A stretch of 64,000 nucleotides of DNA from an uncultured Bacteroidales bacterium (GCA_903923925.1 CAIXZF010000051.1:1-64000); one strand, 5' to 3'; positions 27,246-37,371 are shown, counted from the first letter of the stretch. Notes: generated by a model from the letters alone, not told the origin. Numbers and translations: made by a program.

Positions 27246-28852
27246 AGCGTATTCACTTATTGATGCTGGCACTGCTTTCGGCGGCACTTTTCAGTATTTC
27301 ATGGCCTGCCAGGGGCTTTCCGGCTTTTCTGTTTGCAGCCTTTATTCCATTATTTATTATTGAGGACTATTTTACAAGACCTCCCAGGCGCAGAAGTACT
27401 TTCCAGGTTTTTCTTTATTCGTACCTGGCATTTGTGATCTGGAATCTTCTTACAACATGGTGGGTAAGCAATTCAACGCTTTTCGGGGGAGTGTTTGCTA
27501 TTGTTTGTAACAGCCTGTTTATGAGCATTACCTTCATAACCTACCATTGGTCCAGAAAAAAAATATTCGGGCCGGGCCGTGGGCATGTGATACTGGCATT
27601 TTTCTGGATCACTTTTGAATTTCTGCATCAGGACTGGGATTTAACCTGGTCGTGGCTGAATCTTGGCAGCGGATTTGACAGCAAACCACAATGGGTTCAA
27701 TGGTATGAGTATACCGGAATTTTCGGAGGTGCTGTTTGGGTAATCCTTGCCAATGTATTCATTTACAATCTTATTCTGAATCTTAAGGTAAAACGACAGC
27801 GTGCTGCATGGATAACTTATTCTGCGATTCTGATAATGCTGCCCCTTTGTTTATCGCTGGTTCGGTTTTATACTTACAAAGAATCCGGAAAAGCCATTGA
27901 GGCCGTTGCAGTTCAGCCAAATATTGATCCTTACAAGGAACAATACAACTTGGAACCTTCAGAAATAATGGCCAGAATTTTCACGCTTGCCGAAAAGCAG
28001 ATTACTCCGAATACGGCCTTGCTTGTATGTCCTGAATCTGCAATACAGGAAGATATCTGGGAAAACAATTTGGAAAACTGTCCCAGCTTCCGCGAACTGC
28101 AGGATTTCCTGATGAAGCATCCACAACTTAAAATTATTATCGGAGCCTCTACATTTTACAAGTTTAAACCGGGTGATTCTCTGCCTTCTTCGGCACGCTT
28201 TGCAAAATCGCTGAATTTCTGGTACGACGCTTACAATACAGCATTGTTCACCGACACTTCGCGCAATTATTTTACTTACCATAAAAGCAAACTTGTAGTT
28301 GGTGTTGAAAAAATGCCTTTCCCGAAATACCTGAAATGGCTTGATAAATATGCACTCGACATGGGGGGAACAATAGGTACGCTGGGCATAAGTCCTGACA
28401 GGCTGGCGTTTCCGATTCTGAAAGATTCGGCAAAAGTGGGAACTAGCATTTGCTATGAATCCGTTTACGGGGAGTTTGTATCAGGATTTGTCCGCAACGG
28501 AGCACAACTGCTCTGTATTATCACCAATGACGGCTGGTGGAAGGATACACCAGGGCACAGGCAACACTTGAAATTTGCTGCTCTCAGAGCCATTGAAACG
28601 CGCCGTAGTATTGTTCGATCTGCAAATACAGGCATCAGCTGTTTTGTTAATCCGAAAGGAGAAATTCTGCAGGCTACAAAATACTGGGAAGCAGCAGTAA
28701 TAAAAGGGAATGTCTCACTGAATACTGAAATGACCTTCTATGTAAAATACGGTGATTACATCGCAAGATTTGCGATGTATGCTTCAGCAATGTTATTCCT
28801 TTTGTCTATCGGACTTTCGATAAAAAACAGGAATAAAGAAGAACTTACTTAG
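27242..28852 (+). CDS. lnt: Apolipoprotein N-acyltransferase
   Basis: A 536-residue inner-membrane enzyme that N-acylates lipoproteins. About six N-terminal helices span residues 5-210. The nitrilase-like domain follows with Glu265 (LLVCPESAIQ), Lys348 (YHKSKLVVGVE) and Cys404 (GTSICYESVYG), the catalytic triad. A last helix lies near the C-terminus. The usual PFGE after the Lys is replaced by VGVE, which I believe is common in this phylum. It is translationally coupled to hflX. Its 3' end overlaps the convergent SDR gene by 8 bp. Confidence 0.94.
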   Translation: MKRIHLLMLALLSAALFSISWPARGFPAFLFAAFIPLFIIEDYFTRPPRRRSTFQVFLYSYLAFVIWNLLTTWWVSNSTLFGGVFAIVCNSLFMSITFITYHWSRKKIFGPGRGHVILAFFWITFEFLHQDWDLTWSWLNLGSGFDSKPQWVQWYEYTGIFGGAVWVILANVFIYNLILNLKVKRQRAAWITYSAILIMLPLCLSLVRFYTYKESGKAIEAVAVQPNIDPYKEQYNLEPSEIMARIFTLAEKQITPNTALLVCPESAIQEDIWENNLENCPSFRELQDFLMKHPQLKIIIGASTFYKFKPGDSLPSSARFAKSLNFWYDAYNTALFTDTSRNYFTYHKSKLVVGVEKMPFPKYLKWLDKYALDMGGTIGTLGISPDRLAFPILKDSAKVGTSICYESVYGEFVSGFVRNGAQLLCIITNDGWWKDTPGHRQHLKFAALRAIETRRSIVRSANTGISCFVNPKGEILQATKYWEAAVIKGNVSLNTEMTFYVKYGDYIARFAMYASAMLFLLSIGLSIKNRNKEELT

Positions 28853-29858
28853 ACCATTCTTTTTCGAATTCTATGGCAAGCCGCTGAATAGTGTCTTCGA
28901 ATTTTGTATACTTAAAATCAATCGTTTTCGTAATCCTTTCCCCTGAGTAAACATATTCCTGGGAGGAGGTCATTGCGGTTTCTCTTGTAATCAGAGGTCT
29001 GCTGCCGAATACAGCTGATCTCACCCATTCCACCCGCCAGGCCAGAGAAGTTAGTGCCCTGCTGGCCGGGATTGAAGGCTTTTTCTTATTGAACGCCTCA
29101 GCCATTGCAGCAAACAAATCGCGGTATGATTTATTACAGGCTGAAAGTACAAAACGTTTATTGCGTATTTCCGATTGCATTAGCTTAATCATGGCATCTG
29201 TGACATCTCCCACATCGACAAAACCATTAATTCCCTTAGGATAAATATGCAGACCATTCCACACGCTGTGAAACAGTCGTGCTGTTCCGCCATTCGGATC
29301 ACTGTGCCCGAGAATGATAGAAGGATTTACAATAACTGCATCAAGACCTTCCTCAGTTCCCCGCCACACTTCTCTTTCTCCTCCATATTTACTGATCGCA
29401 TAAAAGGAATTATAGGAAGAAGTTTTCCAGTGTGTGTCCTCGGTAATTACTTCATTATCATTTCCTTTGCCGAGAGCCGCTATTGAACTTACATAACACA
29501 GTTTACGTACACCAGCTTTTAAAGCACAATTCACAACATTGGCGGTACCATCGATGTTAATTTTAATCATTTCACTTCGGTTTCCGGGTTCAAAGGAAAC
29601 AATAGCTCCGCAGTGATAAACCTCCTCAACACCTTCCATGGCATCCATCAGGCTAATAACATCAAGAAGATCGCCATTTACGAATTCTATTTTATCAATC
29701 AAAGCAGATGAATTCCCCTCATAACTGGCAAAAACACTGTTAATCAAGGCCATTCTGCTACCGCAGCGTTTCAGAACTCTTACCTCCTTATCCATTTTCA
29801 GGAGTCGGTAAAGTAAATGAGCCCCTAAATAGCCACTTCCACCTGTAACTAAAATCAT
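28845..29858 (-). CDS. NAD(P)-dependent epimerase/dehydratase (dihydroflavonol reductase-like extended SDR)
   Basis: A 337-residue extended SDR with ILVTGGSGYLGAHLL (nucleotide-binding GxxGxxG, about residues 2-16), CYVSSIAALG (catalytic Ser region) and FYAISKYGGE (YxxxK). The downstream VNPSIILG pattern is typical of the dihydroflavonol-4-reductase/3-beta-HSD-like branch. The substrate is unknown. A TATTTTTG promoter lies 20 bp upstream. The 3' end overlaps lnt on the other strand. Confidence 0.86.
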   Translation of the reverse strand: MILVTGGSGYLGAHLLYRLLKMDKEVRVLKRCGSRMALINSVFASYEGNSSALIDKIEFVNGDLLDVISLMDAMEGVEEVYHCGAIVSFEPGNRSEMIKINIDGTANVVNCALKAGVRKLCYVSSIAALGKGNDNEVITEDTHWKTSSYNSFYAISKYGGEREVWRGTEEGLDAVIVNPSIILGHSDPNGGTARLFHSVWNGLHIYPKGINGFVDVGDVTDAMIKLMQSEIRNKRFVLSACNKSYRDLFAAMAEAFNKKKPSIPASRALTSLAWRVEWVRSAVFGSRPLITRETAMTSSQEYVYSGERITKTIDFKYTKFEDTIQRLAIEFEKEWSK

Positions 29859-29877
29859 AATACCTAAAATATTCCGG

Positions 29878-29885
29878 CAAAAATA
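29878..29885 (-). promoter_or_regulatory. Promoter -7 box of the SDR gene
   Basis: On the minus strand this reads TATTTTTG, 20 bp before the ATG at 29858. Confidence 0.55.
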
Positions 29886-30224
29886 AGCTTTATTTTTCAG
29901 TCGGCATTGGAGGGTAGAATGAGAACTGCATTTTCACTTTCAAGAGAACTTCTTCAGGTAAAATTATGTCGTTTATCATACAATAAGCTCCATTCATTAG
30001 AAAAATAGGTACGGCAGTTAGTTGGTTAATTCTAAGCTGAAATAAGACTCTAAATTTACCGCTCTTAATGATAATCACATTATTGTTCCCGGAAGAAACA
30101 ACATTGTTAAAATTGTTTTACCGGGAATGATTATCAAAAGCGGAAAGTAGTAAATTAGAAGTAACAAAATTATTAAATTTCGTAAGATTTAAAAAGTCTT
30201 GATAATTTATCTGCTAAATAGTTG
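29886..30224. other. Intergenic region, no confident gene
   Basis: About 340 bp between divergent genes. Two minus-strand frames of about 62 codons exist but one would span the wecA-like promoter and neither has a recognisable motif. The text is AT-rich, with a GCGGAAAGTAG segment faintly like the heptamer repeats. Confidence 0.35.
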
Positions 30225-30232
30225 TAATTTTG
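30225..30232 (+). promoter_or_regulatory. Promoter -7 box of the WecA-like gene
   Basis: TAATTTTG matches TAnnTTTG and lies about 77 bp before the ATG at 30309. Confidence 0.5.
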
Positions 30233-30308
30233 TGCTTTAAGTTCAGTTTTATCAGAGAATTTAAAAATAATATTTTCCTGTTTTTGGAAAAAGTAAATTA
30301 GTGTTGCC

Positions 30309-31427
30309 ATGATTATAGAATTACTACATAACAACGTTCTTAGAATATTATTTAGTTTCATTATGTCGGTGGGACTTATAGTTTACCTTATACCTAAAAT
30401 TGTTGAGATTTCATGGAAAAAAGGACTGGTAGATAAACCAAACGGAAGAACTGTCCATAGCGGCTATGTTCCCAACCTTGGAGGAATAGCGATTATTGCG
30501 AGCATAGTTGTAAGCTCATTGATGTTCTGGAATATTTCGCTTATCGATGGTGTTCAATACCGTTTAGTTGGTATTCTGATTATTTTCTTTGTAGGTTTTA
30601 TTGATGATTTAATGGAAATGGACCACAAGAAAAAATTTGGAGGCGAAATTGTAGCTTCTCTTATAGTGATTATTTTGGGTGATGTTCGGCTAACAAGTTG
30701 CCATGGTTTCTTAGGGATCTATGAGATTCCATATATTGCGAGTATTGCGCTCACTTTGTTTGTGTTCCTGCTAATTATAAATGCTTTCAATCTTATTGAT
30801 GGAATCGATGGACTTTCGTCAGGGATTGGAATTATCATCAGTATAACTTTTGGTATCTGGTTTTTTCTTATTAATAAAATTGAATTAGCTGTTCTGGCAT
30901 CCTCAATTGCAGGTTCTTTGGCTGCGTTCTTTTGTTTTAACGTATTCAGTAAGAAGTATAAAATATTTATGGGCGATTCCGGAGCTTTGCTTATCGGATT
31001 CCTCATTGCAATTCTTAGTGTCCGCTTCAATGAACTTAATCTGAATGCTACTTCTCAATGGTTTGTTAATTCATCTCCTGTAATTTCTGCCGGGATCCTT
31101 GCAATTCCGCTTTTCGACACTGCAAGAGTAATGTTCATAAGACTGCTTCGGAATCAATCCCCTTTTAAGGCTGATCGTCGCCATATGCATCATATGCTTC
31201 TTGATCTTAAACTTACCCACTTACAGGCTACATCCGTTCTTGTTGGAATTAACATTGGTATCATAGTTATGATGATGGTTCTCCAGCAATATATTTCTAA
31301 TATCATTGTTCTTTCAGCCATTCTGGTTACACTAATTCTGGGTCTGAGCGCTATTCCTTATCAGTTACTGACCAAAAGAAAAAGAGAAAGCAAGCATATT
31401 TCTACCACTTATTTCTCCCTCGATTAG
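30309..31427 (+). CDS. WecA/TagO-like undecaprenyl-phosphate sugar-1-phosphate transferase
   Basis: A 372-residue polytopic membrane protein of the MraY/WecA family with about eleven helices. Signatures: DKPNGRTVHSGYVPNLGG (about residues 43-60), GFIDDLMEMDHKKKFGGE (metal-binding Asp pair), NAFNLIDGIDGLSSG, the catalytic MGDSGALLIGFL, and the cytoplasmic RRHMHHMLLDLKL (His motif of WecA/TagO rather than MraY). It starts lipid-linked glycan synthesis by moving GlcNAc-1-P or a related group to undecaprenyl phosphate. It is a single gene with its own promoter. Confidence 0.93.
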   Translation: MIIELLHNNVLRILFSFIMSVGLIVYLIPKIVEISWKKGLVDKPNGRTVHSGYVPNLGGIAIIASIVVSSLMFWNISLIDGVQYRLVGILIIFFVGFIDDLMEMDHKKKFGGEIVASLIVIILGDVRLTSCHGFLGIYEIPYIASIALTLFVFLLIINAFNLIDGIDGLSSGIGIIISITFGIWFFLINKIELAVLASSIAGSLAAFFCFNVFSKKYKIFMGDSGALLIGFLIAILSVRFNELNLNATSQWFVNSSPVISAGILAIPLFDTARVMFIRLLRNQSPFKADRRHMHHMLLDLKLTHLQATSVLVGINIGIIVMMMVLQQYISNIIVLSAILVTLILGLSAIPYQLLTKRKRESKHISTTYFSLD

Positions 31428-31454
31428 ATTATAGCAGGCATGCGGCTTGTTTGG

Positions 31455-31494
31455 TTTAACCCCGTCAGGGGTTTGTAACCCTGACGGGGTTAAA
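31455..31494. repeat. Palindromic repeat, variant C
   Basis: Perfect 16-bp stem TTTAACCCCGTCAGGG (31455-31470) / CCCTGACGGGGTTAAA (31479-31494) with loop GTTTGTAA. It has the same geometry as variants A and B but a different, base-paired sequence, and lies between co-directional wecA-like and tyrS. Confidence 0.87.
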
Positions 31495-31522
31495 GTTCAC
31501 ACTTCCTACTGAGAAAAATCTC

Positions 31523-31530
31523 TATCTTTA
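31523..31530 (+). promoter_or_regulatory. Probable promoter -7 box of tyrS
   Basis: TATCTTTA differs from TAnnTTTG at the last base. It lies 15 bp before the ATG. Confidence 0.4.
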
Positions 31531-31545
31531 CAGAAATTTTGATAC

Positions 31546-32829
31546 ATGAACTTCATTGAAGAACTTCGCTGGCGAGGAATGATACACGATATGACGCCAG
31601 GAGTGGAAGAATACCTTGGAAAAGGAATGGGAACTGCTTATGTTGGTATTGATCCTACAGCTGATTCCTTGCATATTGGTCACCTCGTTTCGATAATGAT
31701 GCTTAAGCATTTTCAGATTGCAGGGCATAAACCATTAGCTCTTATTGGAGGTGCTACAGGAATGATTGGTGATCCATCCGGAAAATCTGAAGAACGCAAT
31801 TTATTAGAAGAACGTATTTTGCGTCACAATCAGGATTGTATTAAAACACAACTGCGCAAATTTCTTGATTTTGAAGAAACAAATGAAAATTATGCTGAAA
31901 TCGTAAATAATTACGACTGGATGAAAAATTTCAGCTTTCTTGGTTTTCTCAGGGAAGTAGGAAAGCATCTATCAGTAAATTATATGATGGCGAAGGATTC
32001 TGTTCAGAAACGTCTTGAAACCGGGATTTCCTTCACTGAATTTACCTACCAATTGGTTCAGGGTTACGACTTCGTTCATCTTTATGAAAACAAAAATTGC
32101 GGCCTTCAGATGGGAGGATCCGATCAATGGGGAAATATTACAACAGGTACAGAGCTCATACGCCGTAAATGCAGCGGCGAGGCCTATGCGCTGACTTGTC
32201 CGCTAATTACCAAATCGGATGGAGGGAAATTTGGAAAGACAGAGCAAGGTAATATATGGCTGGATTCTGAGCGGACTTCGCCCTATGCTTTTTACCAGTT
32301 CTGGCTTAACGTGAGCGATGAAGATGCCTCAAAATATATGCGGATTTTCACGCTATACAGCATGGAAGAAATTGAAATACTTGAGAAACAACATGCAGAA
32401 GCACCGCATCTGAGGGTTTTGCAGAAAGAACTGGCTAAAGACATTACAATCAGGGTTCATTCCGAAAAAGACTATACCCTTGCAGTAGAGGCTTCACTGA
32501 TCCTTTTCGGCAAAGGCACAACAGAAACGCTGAAATCATTAAGCGAAGAAATGCTTCTTTCTGTTATGGACGGTGTACCATTATGCCAGATTCCGATGAG
32601 CGAATTAGATGCAGGTATTCCTGTTGCAGCTTTTCTTGCCGAAAAAACAGGCATCTTTCCTTCACGCGGTGAAGCCCGCCGAATGCTGAAAGACGGAGGA
32701 GTAATGATCAATAAGGAAAAGGCTGAAGAAGATGGTGTTATTAACAAGCACATGCTTCTCAATTCTAAATATATTCTTGTTCAGAAAGGGAAGAAAAACT
32801 ATTACCTGGTTGTAGCTACGAAATTGTAA
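31546..32829 (+). CDS. tyrS: Tyrosyl-tRNA synthetase
   Basis: A 427-residue class I synthetase charging tRNA-Tyr. It has the N-terminal [17 protein letters not shown] (HIGH motif, about residues 32-48), the tyrosine pocket QGYDFVHLY and [14 protein letters not shown], and the KMSKS equivalent [13 protein letters not shown] (about 226-238). A C-terminal S4 RNA-binding domain follows ([19 protein letters not shown]). Length and order are normal for bacterial TyrRS. Confidence 0.97.
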   Translation: MNFIEELRWRGMIHDMTPGVEEYLGKGMGTAYVGIDPTADSLHIGHLVSIMMLKHFQIAGHKPLALIGGATGMIGDPSGKSEERNLLEERILRHNQDCIKTQLRKFLDFEETNENYAEIVNNYDWMKNFSFLGFLREVGKHLSVNYMMAKDSVQKRLETGISFTEFTYQLVQGYDFVHLYENKNCGLQMGGSDQWGNITTGTELIRRKCSGEAYALTCPLITKSDGGKFGKTEQGNIWLDSERTSPYAFYQFWLNVSDEDASKYMRIFTLYSMEEIEILEKQHAEAPHLRVLQKELAKDITIRVHSEKDYTLAVEASLILFGKGTTETLKSLSEEMLLSVMDGVPLCQIPMSELDAGIPVAAFLAEKTGIFPSRGEARRMLKDGGVMINKEKAEEDGVINKHMLLNSKYILVQKGKKNYYLVVATKL

Positions 32830-33001
32830 AATTTACGGTTGTTCTTTTTATTGTAACACCTGATTTGAGAATACTATAGAATAAGCCTTTAAGTCCATCC
32901 TCTTTTTTTAGGTCGCTTATATGGTTATTGGATTCTTGTACTTTTTTGAGTTTGAATTTCCTAAAGCTCCAGACTCCAGTTATCGGTAATTCATTCAGAC
33001 T

Positions 33002-33078
33002 GCCACGATGTGGCTTGAAATCGAGAATCCTTCAACCAATGCTACAAACAGGGGGCTGGCTGCAGCGTGGCGGCATGT
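33002..33078. repeat. Small intergenic element with inverted ends (GCCACG...CGTGGC)
   Basis: GCCACGATGTGGC (33002-33014) is itself a palindrome. About 50 bp later CGTGGCGGCATG is the reverse complement of CATGCCGCCACG, found at 20071-20082 in front of another GCCACGATGTGGC (20077-20089). The piece at 20 kb looks like an isolated end of the same element. It lies between convergent tyrS and the M2 peptidase gene. Confidence 0.55.
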
Positions 33079-33091
33079 TAGTACTTTAACT

Positions 33092-34795
33092 TTAGTTCAC
33101 AAATTGCCTGGCATAATATTTCGCGGTAAGCTTTTCGCCTGTGGCTTTCTCTATCATATCGTTCCAGAAAAATCTGGCGCCAGGGAAGAACACCTTATCT
33201 TTCAGATATGAGCCAACATCGGGTTTCCCAACAAAATCGGTATTTTTGTAATCGTCTGATTTTAAGATATTTGTTGTGATGTTGTAATATAATTGCGAAG
33301 CCAGCAGTTCACCCAGCATATAGTTGTGGTAGTAACATGGAACAGTGGCAATGTGAATCTTTGAAGCCCAATCCGGCGCATTCCTGTCGGCAGGCTTTTT
33401 AAGCATCTGGTAGCGTTCTACCAAATCCCACCACAGTTTATTCAGATCCTGATCAGGATTCTCATACATTCCTTTTTCGAAGCGATACATTACCTGTGCC
33501 CAACGGCTGAAAACAAGCTGTTCAAGCCGAAGCGTCCTGTAACTTGCTTCTGCAATTTTTCCCTTTTCCTCCTCCGAAATTCCTACCATATCTTTCATCC
33601 ATTGCGGATTGGAATAGAATCTGCCAAACATCATGGCGATTGCTTCGGTGGTAAAGGTATGAGCAGGGTTTCTGAGGTTCAGTGGAAGTTTCGGATCAAT
33701 ATTTTTATCGTAAACAGCATGGCCAAACTCATGCAACATAGTTCCCATCCATTGTGCATTCGGTTTGATGCTGCACATTACCCTTACGTCGCCTTCATTG
33801 TCCATATCGCCGCACTGTGCATGTTGGTATTTTCCAGGTCTTCCGAATAAATCGCTGCGTTTAACAATGTCATCCGCATCCATACCAATGCTTTTATAGT
33901 ACTCGCTGGTTATCTTTACCAGGTCCTTATCAGCGTAGTATTTATCGAGATCCACCTCGTAAATTCTTGGTCCTTCCTGGAAGAAACGATTCTGATAATG
34001 CCATGGCATCAACTCTTCCTTTTTAATTTTATACCTGCCAGCATAATAATTATCCATTTCGCCTTTAAGCTGGGCAAAAGAAGCTTTTGTAAGTTCATCC
34101 AGCTCATCGAATATTTTAGAAATCTCCTGAGGATCCTGCTCGCTAAGTTTGAGGCTCATCTCGTGGTAGTTGTTGTAGCCCAGCTGTTTGGCAATCTCAT
34201 TACGCTTTTTAACAAGGGCAATTACATTAGAAGCTACTTCCTCACCAATTTTTTTCGAACCCAGCCAGGCTTCTTTAAGTTCATCGCTCTTCACCGATTT
34301 ACTCAGAATGTCATCAACATCATTGTCGGTAAGCTTCTTTCCCTTTACTTCGGTACGATAGGTATTGAATTTCTTTTCGACAGCCGACTGCATTTTAATA
34401 ACTTCTCCAAGCAGAAGAGTATCTACCTGGTTTCCGAGATATTGCAGATACAGAACATCCATCTGCCGTTTCAGCAGGGTATCTTTAATTTCGCCTGAAT
34501 CTTTGATTTTTTTCAGTTTTGCAAAATCATCCTTGCTTGCATAAATTTTAACAAGCTGATTCTGAAGTTCTTCCGATTTTTTGTAATCTTCGTCTTTACC
34601 GGATAAAGCAGCATTCCAGTAGGCAATATTTGCATCTTTCTGCAGAGGTTTCGCTTTTGTCTCCCAGGCAGAAAGAAATGTTTTGAGTTCGTTCTCCATC
34701 TTTTGTGTTTTGTTTTGACAGGCTGTAATCCCCATAAGTAAAATGATGGCAATACCAGCAGCTGATGCTTTCATTAGAATGTTTCTGTACTTCAT
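33092..34795 (-). CDS. M2-like (ACE-type) zinc metallopeptidase lipoprotein
   Basis: A 567-residue protein with a lipoprotein signal ending MGITACQNK (Cys about residue 26). The N-terminal helical region contains YWNAALSGKDEDYKKSEEL, as in M2 peptidases. The gluzincin site is MLHEFGHAVYD (HExxH, two His zinc ligands plus Glu), and TTEAIAMMFGRF supplies the third ligand Glu about 24 residues later. It is probably a periplasmic or surface peptidyl-dipeptidase. M3-type oligopeptidases are the alternative family of the same clan. It lies 75 bp downstream of the FISUMP protein gene on the same strand. Confidence 0.85.
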   Translation of the reverse strand: MKYRNILMKASAAGIAIILLMGITACQNKTQKMENELKTFLSAWETKAKPLQKDANIAYWNAALSGKDEDYKKSEELQNQLVKIYASKDDFAKLKKIKDSGEIKDTLLKRQMDVLYLQYLGNQVDTLLLGEVIKMQSAVEKKFNTYRTEVKGKKLTDNDVDDILSKSVKSDELKEAWLGSKKIGEEVASNVIALVKKRNEIAKQLGYNNYHEMSLKLSEQDPQEISKIFDELDELTKASFAQLKGEMDNYYAGRYKIKKEELMPWHYQNRFFQEGPRIYEVDLDKYYADKDLVKITSEYYKSIGMDADDIVKRSDLFGRPGKYQHAQCGDMDNEGDVRVMCSIKPNAQWMGTMLHEFGHAVYDKNIDPKLPLNLRNPAHTFTTEAIAMMFGRFYSNPQWMKDMVGISEEEKGKIAEASYRTLRLEQLVFSRWAQVMYRFEKGMYENPDQDLNKLWWDLVERYQMLKKPADRNAPDWASKIHIATVPCYYHNYMLGELLASQLYYNITTNILKSDDYKNTDFVGKPDVGSYLKDKVFFPGARFFWNDMIEKATGEKLTAKYYARQFVN

Positions 34796-34870
34796 ACTAT
34801 TCTGAATTTGAGAGTAATTTTTAGTTGTCTTATTGTAAACTGATGAATATTTATTTCATTGGTAAGCCTG

Positions 34871-37111
34871 TTAATCTTTCAGACATCTTACGGCCCATCC
34901 ATTATCCATGAAGCTCTGATTATAGTGGTCAATACCTGAACTATCATATCTAACATACCAATAATACGGTAGACTTGAGCCATTATACGTGGAAGTCCAG
35001 AAAACAGAATAGGTTTTTAATCCGGCAAAGGATCCGGAACTCCCTTTTTCTCCGGCGCCAAGAATTGTTAAGCCAGATTCGTTTGTTGCTCCTGTATTTG
35101 GCGAAAACCAATTATTCGTGCCGGTTTCCTTTACTTTTCCTCCGGCACTGGTACCCATCATTACGTTTGTATACCCGCAATCAACAGTTGGGTCGATATA
35201 GGTTGCCATTGTACACCATTCCTGATCGGTTGAAACATGCCAGCCAGCTGGACAAATGCCCTGAGCGCCAGCTTGAGCAGAGTACGCCATCAATTCATTC
35301 CAATTGTACAATCCACCATAGGTGTTACAATTTGCTGAGTCGTTGTTGTAACAGAATTTTTCAATTACACCATTATCTGTCGGAGTTACTGAGTTGTCTA
35401 TCATAGTGCCGATGTTTAAGTTCTCTTTCATCCAGCATTGTGTTCCGATCTGAACTGTATTATAGACCTTTCCCCCATAGGTGAAAGTAGGGATGCCGGG
35501 GCAAGGAGCAGATGCCGGACTTTGAAATTCGATGGTAACAGTATCTTTAGAGTTTCCACAATCAGTACTGATAGTCCAAACCAGTGAATAGGTTGAATTG
35601 ACAGAGCCTGTAAAACCTGAGATTGGGTTATTATTTTGGATAAAAGAGCCTCCGACACCGCCAATTATCGACCAGGTACCTACGCCATAAAGAGGAGTAT
35701 TTCCCTGAAGACTTGTTGAATTGCCAACAATTACCTGGTTAGATCCGGCATTCGATTGCGTTGGTGGCTGGATACAGGTATCTTTTAAACATCTTACCGA
35801 AAAGCCATTCTCGCTATAGCTCAAATTATTATGCCAGATTTGTGAATAATTATAGTTCAAATACCAATAGAATGCATTATTGGTTGCGGTATAGGTGGAA
35901 GTCCAAAAAACAGTATAATTCTTCAGGCCGGCAAAATATCCGTCGGCTACCCTTTCTCCGGCACCAAAGGCTGTGAACCCAGTTTCATTTGTAGCTCCTA
36001 AGTTAGGCGTATTCCAATGTGTAAATTCTGTCTCTTTCAGCTTTCCTCCGGCATTTGTTCCAATCCATTCTCCAATAAATCCGCAATCTACTGTGGGATC
36101 AACATATGATGAAAGGGAGCACCAATCCTGATCTGTAGGTATTCGCCATCCTACGGGGCAAATTCCTTGTGTGCCGGATTGTGTGGTATACTGCATTAAT
36201 TCATTCCAGTCGTAAAGCCCGCCATACGTTGTACAATTTGCAACATTATTATTCAGGCAATATTTTTCAATAATACCATTGTCACTCATATTTGAATGAC
36301 CCCAACCCGTATTCGTGCTTGTAACAAAAGAACCGATGTTTAGATTTTCCTTCATCCAGCATTGACCTCCGATTTGAACAGTATTATAGGTTTGGCCGCC
36401 ATAGACGAAAGTTGGAATACCCGGACAGGGTGAACTCAAATTGAAATAAAAAGTATAAGTAGTATTTGATTGCGGGGCTGAGTAAATTGTATAATAATTG
36501 CCATTATACCATCCCCTGAGAAGTAAATTATCGCCTAATGTGTAAGCAAATGAGAGCGATGAACTCACTGATTTTTGAATACCCGGTTTATTTTCGACTC
36601 CCATATAGTCGAGAGCATTACTCCCCTTTTCCTGCCCCAGGTAAATAATTTTCAATGACTTTGAATCTTGAGCACATATAGCAGAAATGACGTTTACCCC
36701 TCTAACAGAAGGAGAATACCTGAAAAGATGTCTTCCAGCAGGCAGGTTCCGTTTAATTTCCTGTAAAACCCTGCCAGTTACATCAGAAACTCTCAATACA
36801 ACGTCGCTGCCACTTGGCAAAGACAGTTGAATTGAAGCCTGCTCAGTTACAGGATTATTATCTCTGAGCTGAATATCAAAATCAGGCAGATTATTTGCTT
36901 CAATATCATGTATTCCCACATAATTTAATATTAGTGTTGTATCAGGCCACTGTAGGAGAGTATCGCCGGGATGCGTTAGATTCGTAACTCTAACACTATC
37001 AATATTTACATGTATTCCATTACTAATTGCTGTGAATTTTAGTTGAATTAGCTGAGAATAGGAGACCAATGAGATGGTCATCATTGCAAGCATCAAATGA
37101 ATAGCTTTCAT
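34871..37111 (-). CDS. Surface protein with two FISUMP domains
   Basis: A 746-residue protein with a signal peptide (about 1-19). An N-terminal region follows with NPVTEQASIQLSLPSGSDVV and VLRVSDVTGRVLQEI, which looks like a T9SS sorting-type beta domain in an unusual internal position. A FISUMP domain spans about 232-450 (YNTVQIGGQCWMKENLNIG, YGGLYDWNELMQY, GICPVGWRIPTDQDWCSL, GFSVRCLKD). A PKD-like linker spans about 455-535, and a second FISUMP domain about 538-746. FISUMP (Fibrobacter succinogenes major paralogous) domains are of unknown function and common in surface proteins. No C-terminal sorting domain is present. Confidence 0.85.
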   Translation of the reverse strand: MKAIHLMLAMMTISLVSYSQLIQLKFTAISNGIHVNIDSVRVTNLTHPGDTLLQWPDTTLILNYVGIHDIEANNLPDFDIQLRDNNPVTEQASIQLSLPSGSDVVLRVSDVTGRVLQEIKRNLPAGRHLFRYSPSVRGVNVISAICAQDSKSLKIIYLGQEKGSNALDYMGVENKPGIQKSVSSSLSFAYTLGDNLLLRGWYNGNYYTIYSAPQSNTTYTFYFNLSSPCPGIPTFVYGGQTYNTVQIGGQCWMKENLNIGSFVTSTNTGWGHSNMSDNGIIEKYCLNNNVANCTTYGGLYDWNELMQYTTQSGTQGICPVGWRIPTDQDWCSLSSYVDPTVDCGFIGEWIGTNAGGKLKETEFTHWNTPNLGATNETGFTAFGAGERVADGYFAGLKNYTVFWTSTYTATNNAFYWYLNYNYSQIWHNNLSYSENGFSVRCLKDTCIQPPTQSNAGSNQVIVGNSTSLQGNTPLYGVGTWSIIGGVGGSFIQNNNPISGFTGSVNSTYSLVWTISTDCGNSKDTVTIEFQSPASAPCPGIPTFTYGGKVYNTVQIGTQCWMKENLNIGTMIDNSVTPTDNGVIEKFCYNNDSANCNTYGGLYNWNELMAYSAQAGAQGICPAGWHVSTDQEWCTMATYIDPTVDCGYTNVMMGTSAGGKVKETGTNNWFSPNTGATNESGLTILGAGEKGSSGSFAGLKTYSVFWTSTYNGSSLPYYWYVRYDSSGIDHYNQSFMDNGWAVRCLKD

Positions 37112-37186
37112 TGTTGTTTATTTATTAATGTAGCATTTTATGATATTTTATTAAATACAATAAATATGATAAAAAGAAGGGAATAT

Positions 37187-37194
37187 CAAAATTA
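37187..37194 (-). promoter_or_regulatory. Possible promoter -7 box of the FISUMP gene
   Basis: On the minus strand this reads TAATTTTG, 76 bp before the ATG at 37111, in AT-rich DNA. Confidence 0.4.
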
Positions 37195-37371
37195 AGAATA
37201 TTTGTTGAACAACTCTGTTGAAATGTTAATTTACTCATATCGTTTATTGAATATCCGATATTTATGGTTTATTATGCTTAACGAAGTATGCTGTGTTAAA
37301 AAGTTTTCAGAACTTCGCAATCTGGTTGACGAATTTCAAAAACACTTATCCTTCAACCGGCAAATATTATC

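Noticed and set aside
29890..30361. Two minus-strand frames of about 62 codons
   Set aside because: No motifs or convincing start context; one overlaps the WecA-like promoter and start.
33008..33211. 67-codon plus-strand frame after tyrS
   Set aside because: It runs through the small repeat element and then antisense into the M2 peptidase gene; no recognisable protein pattern.
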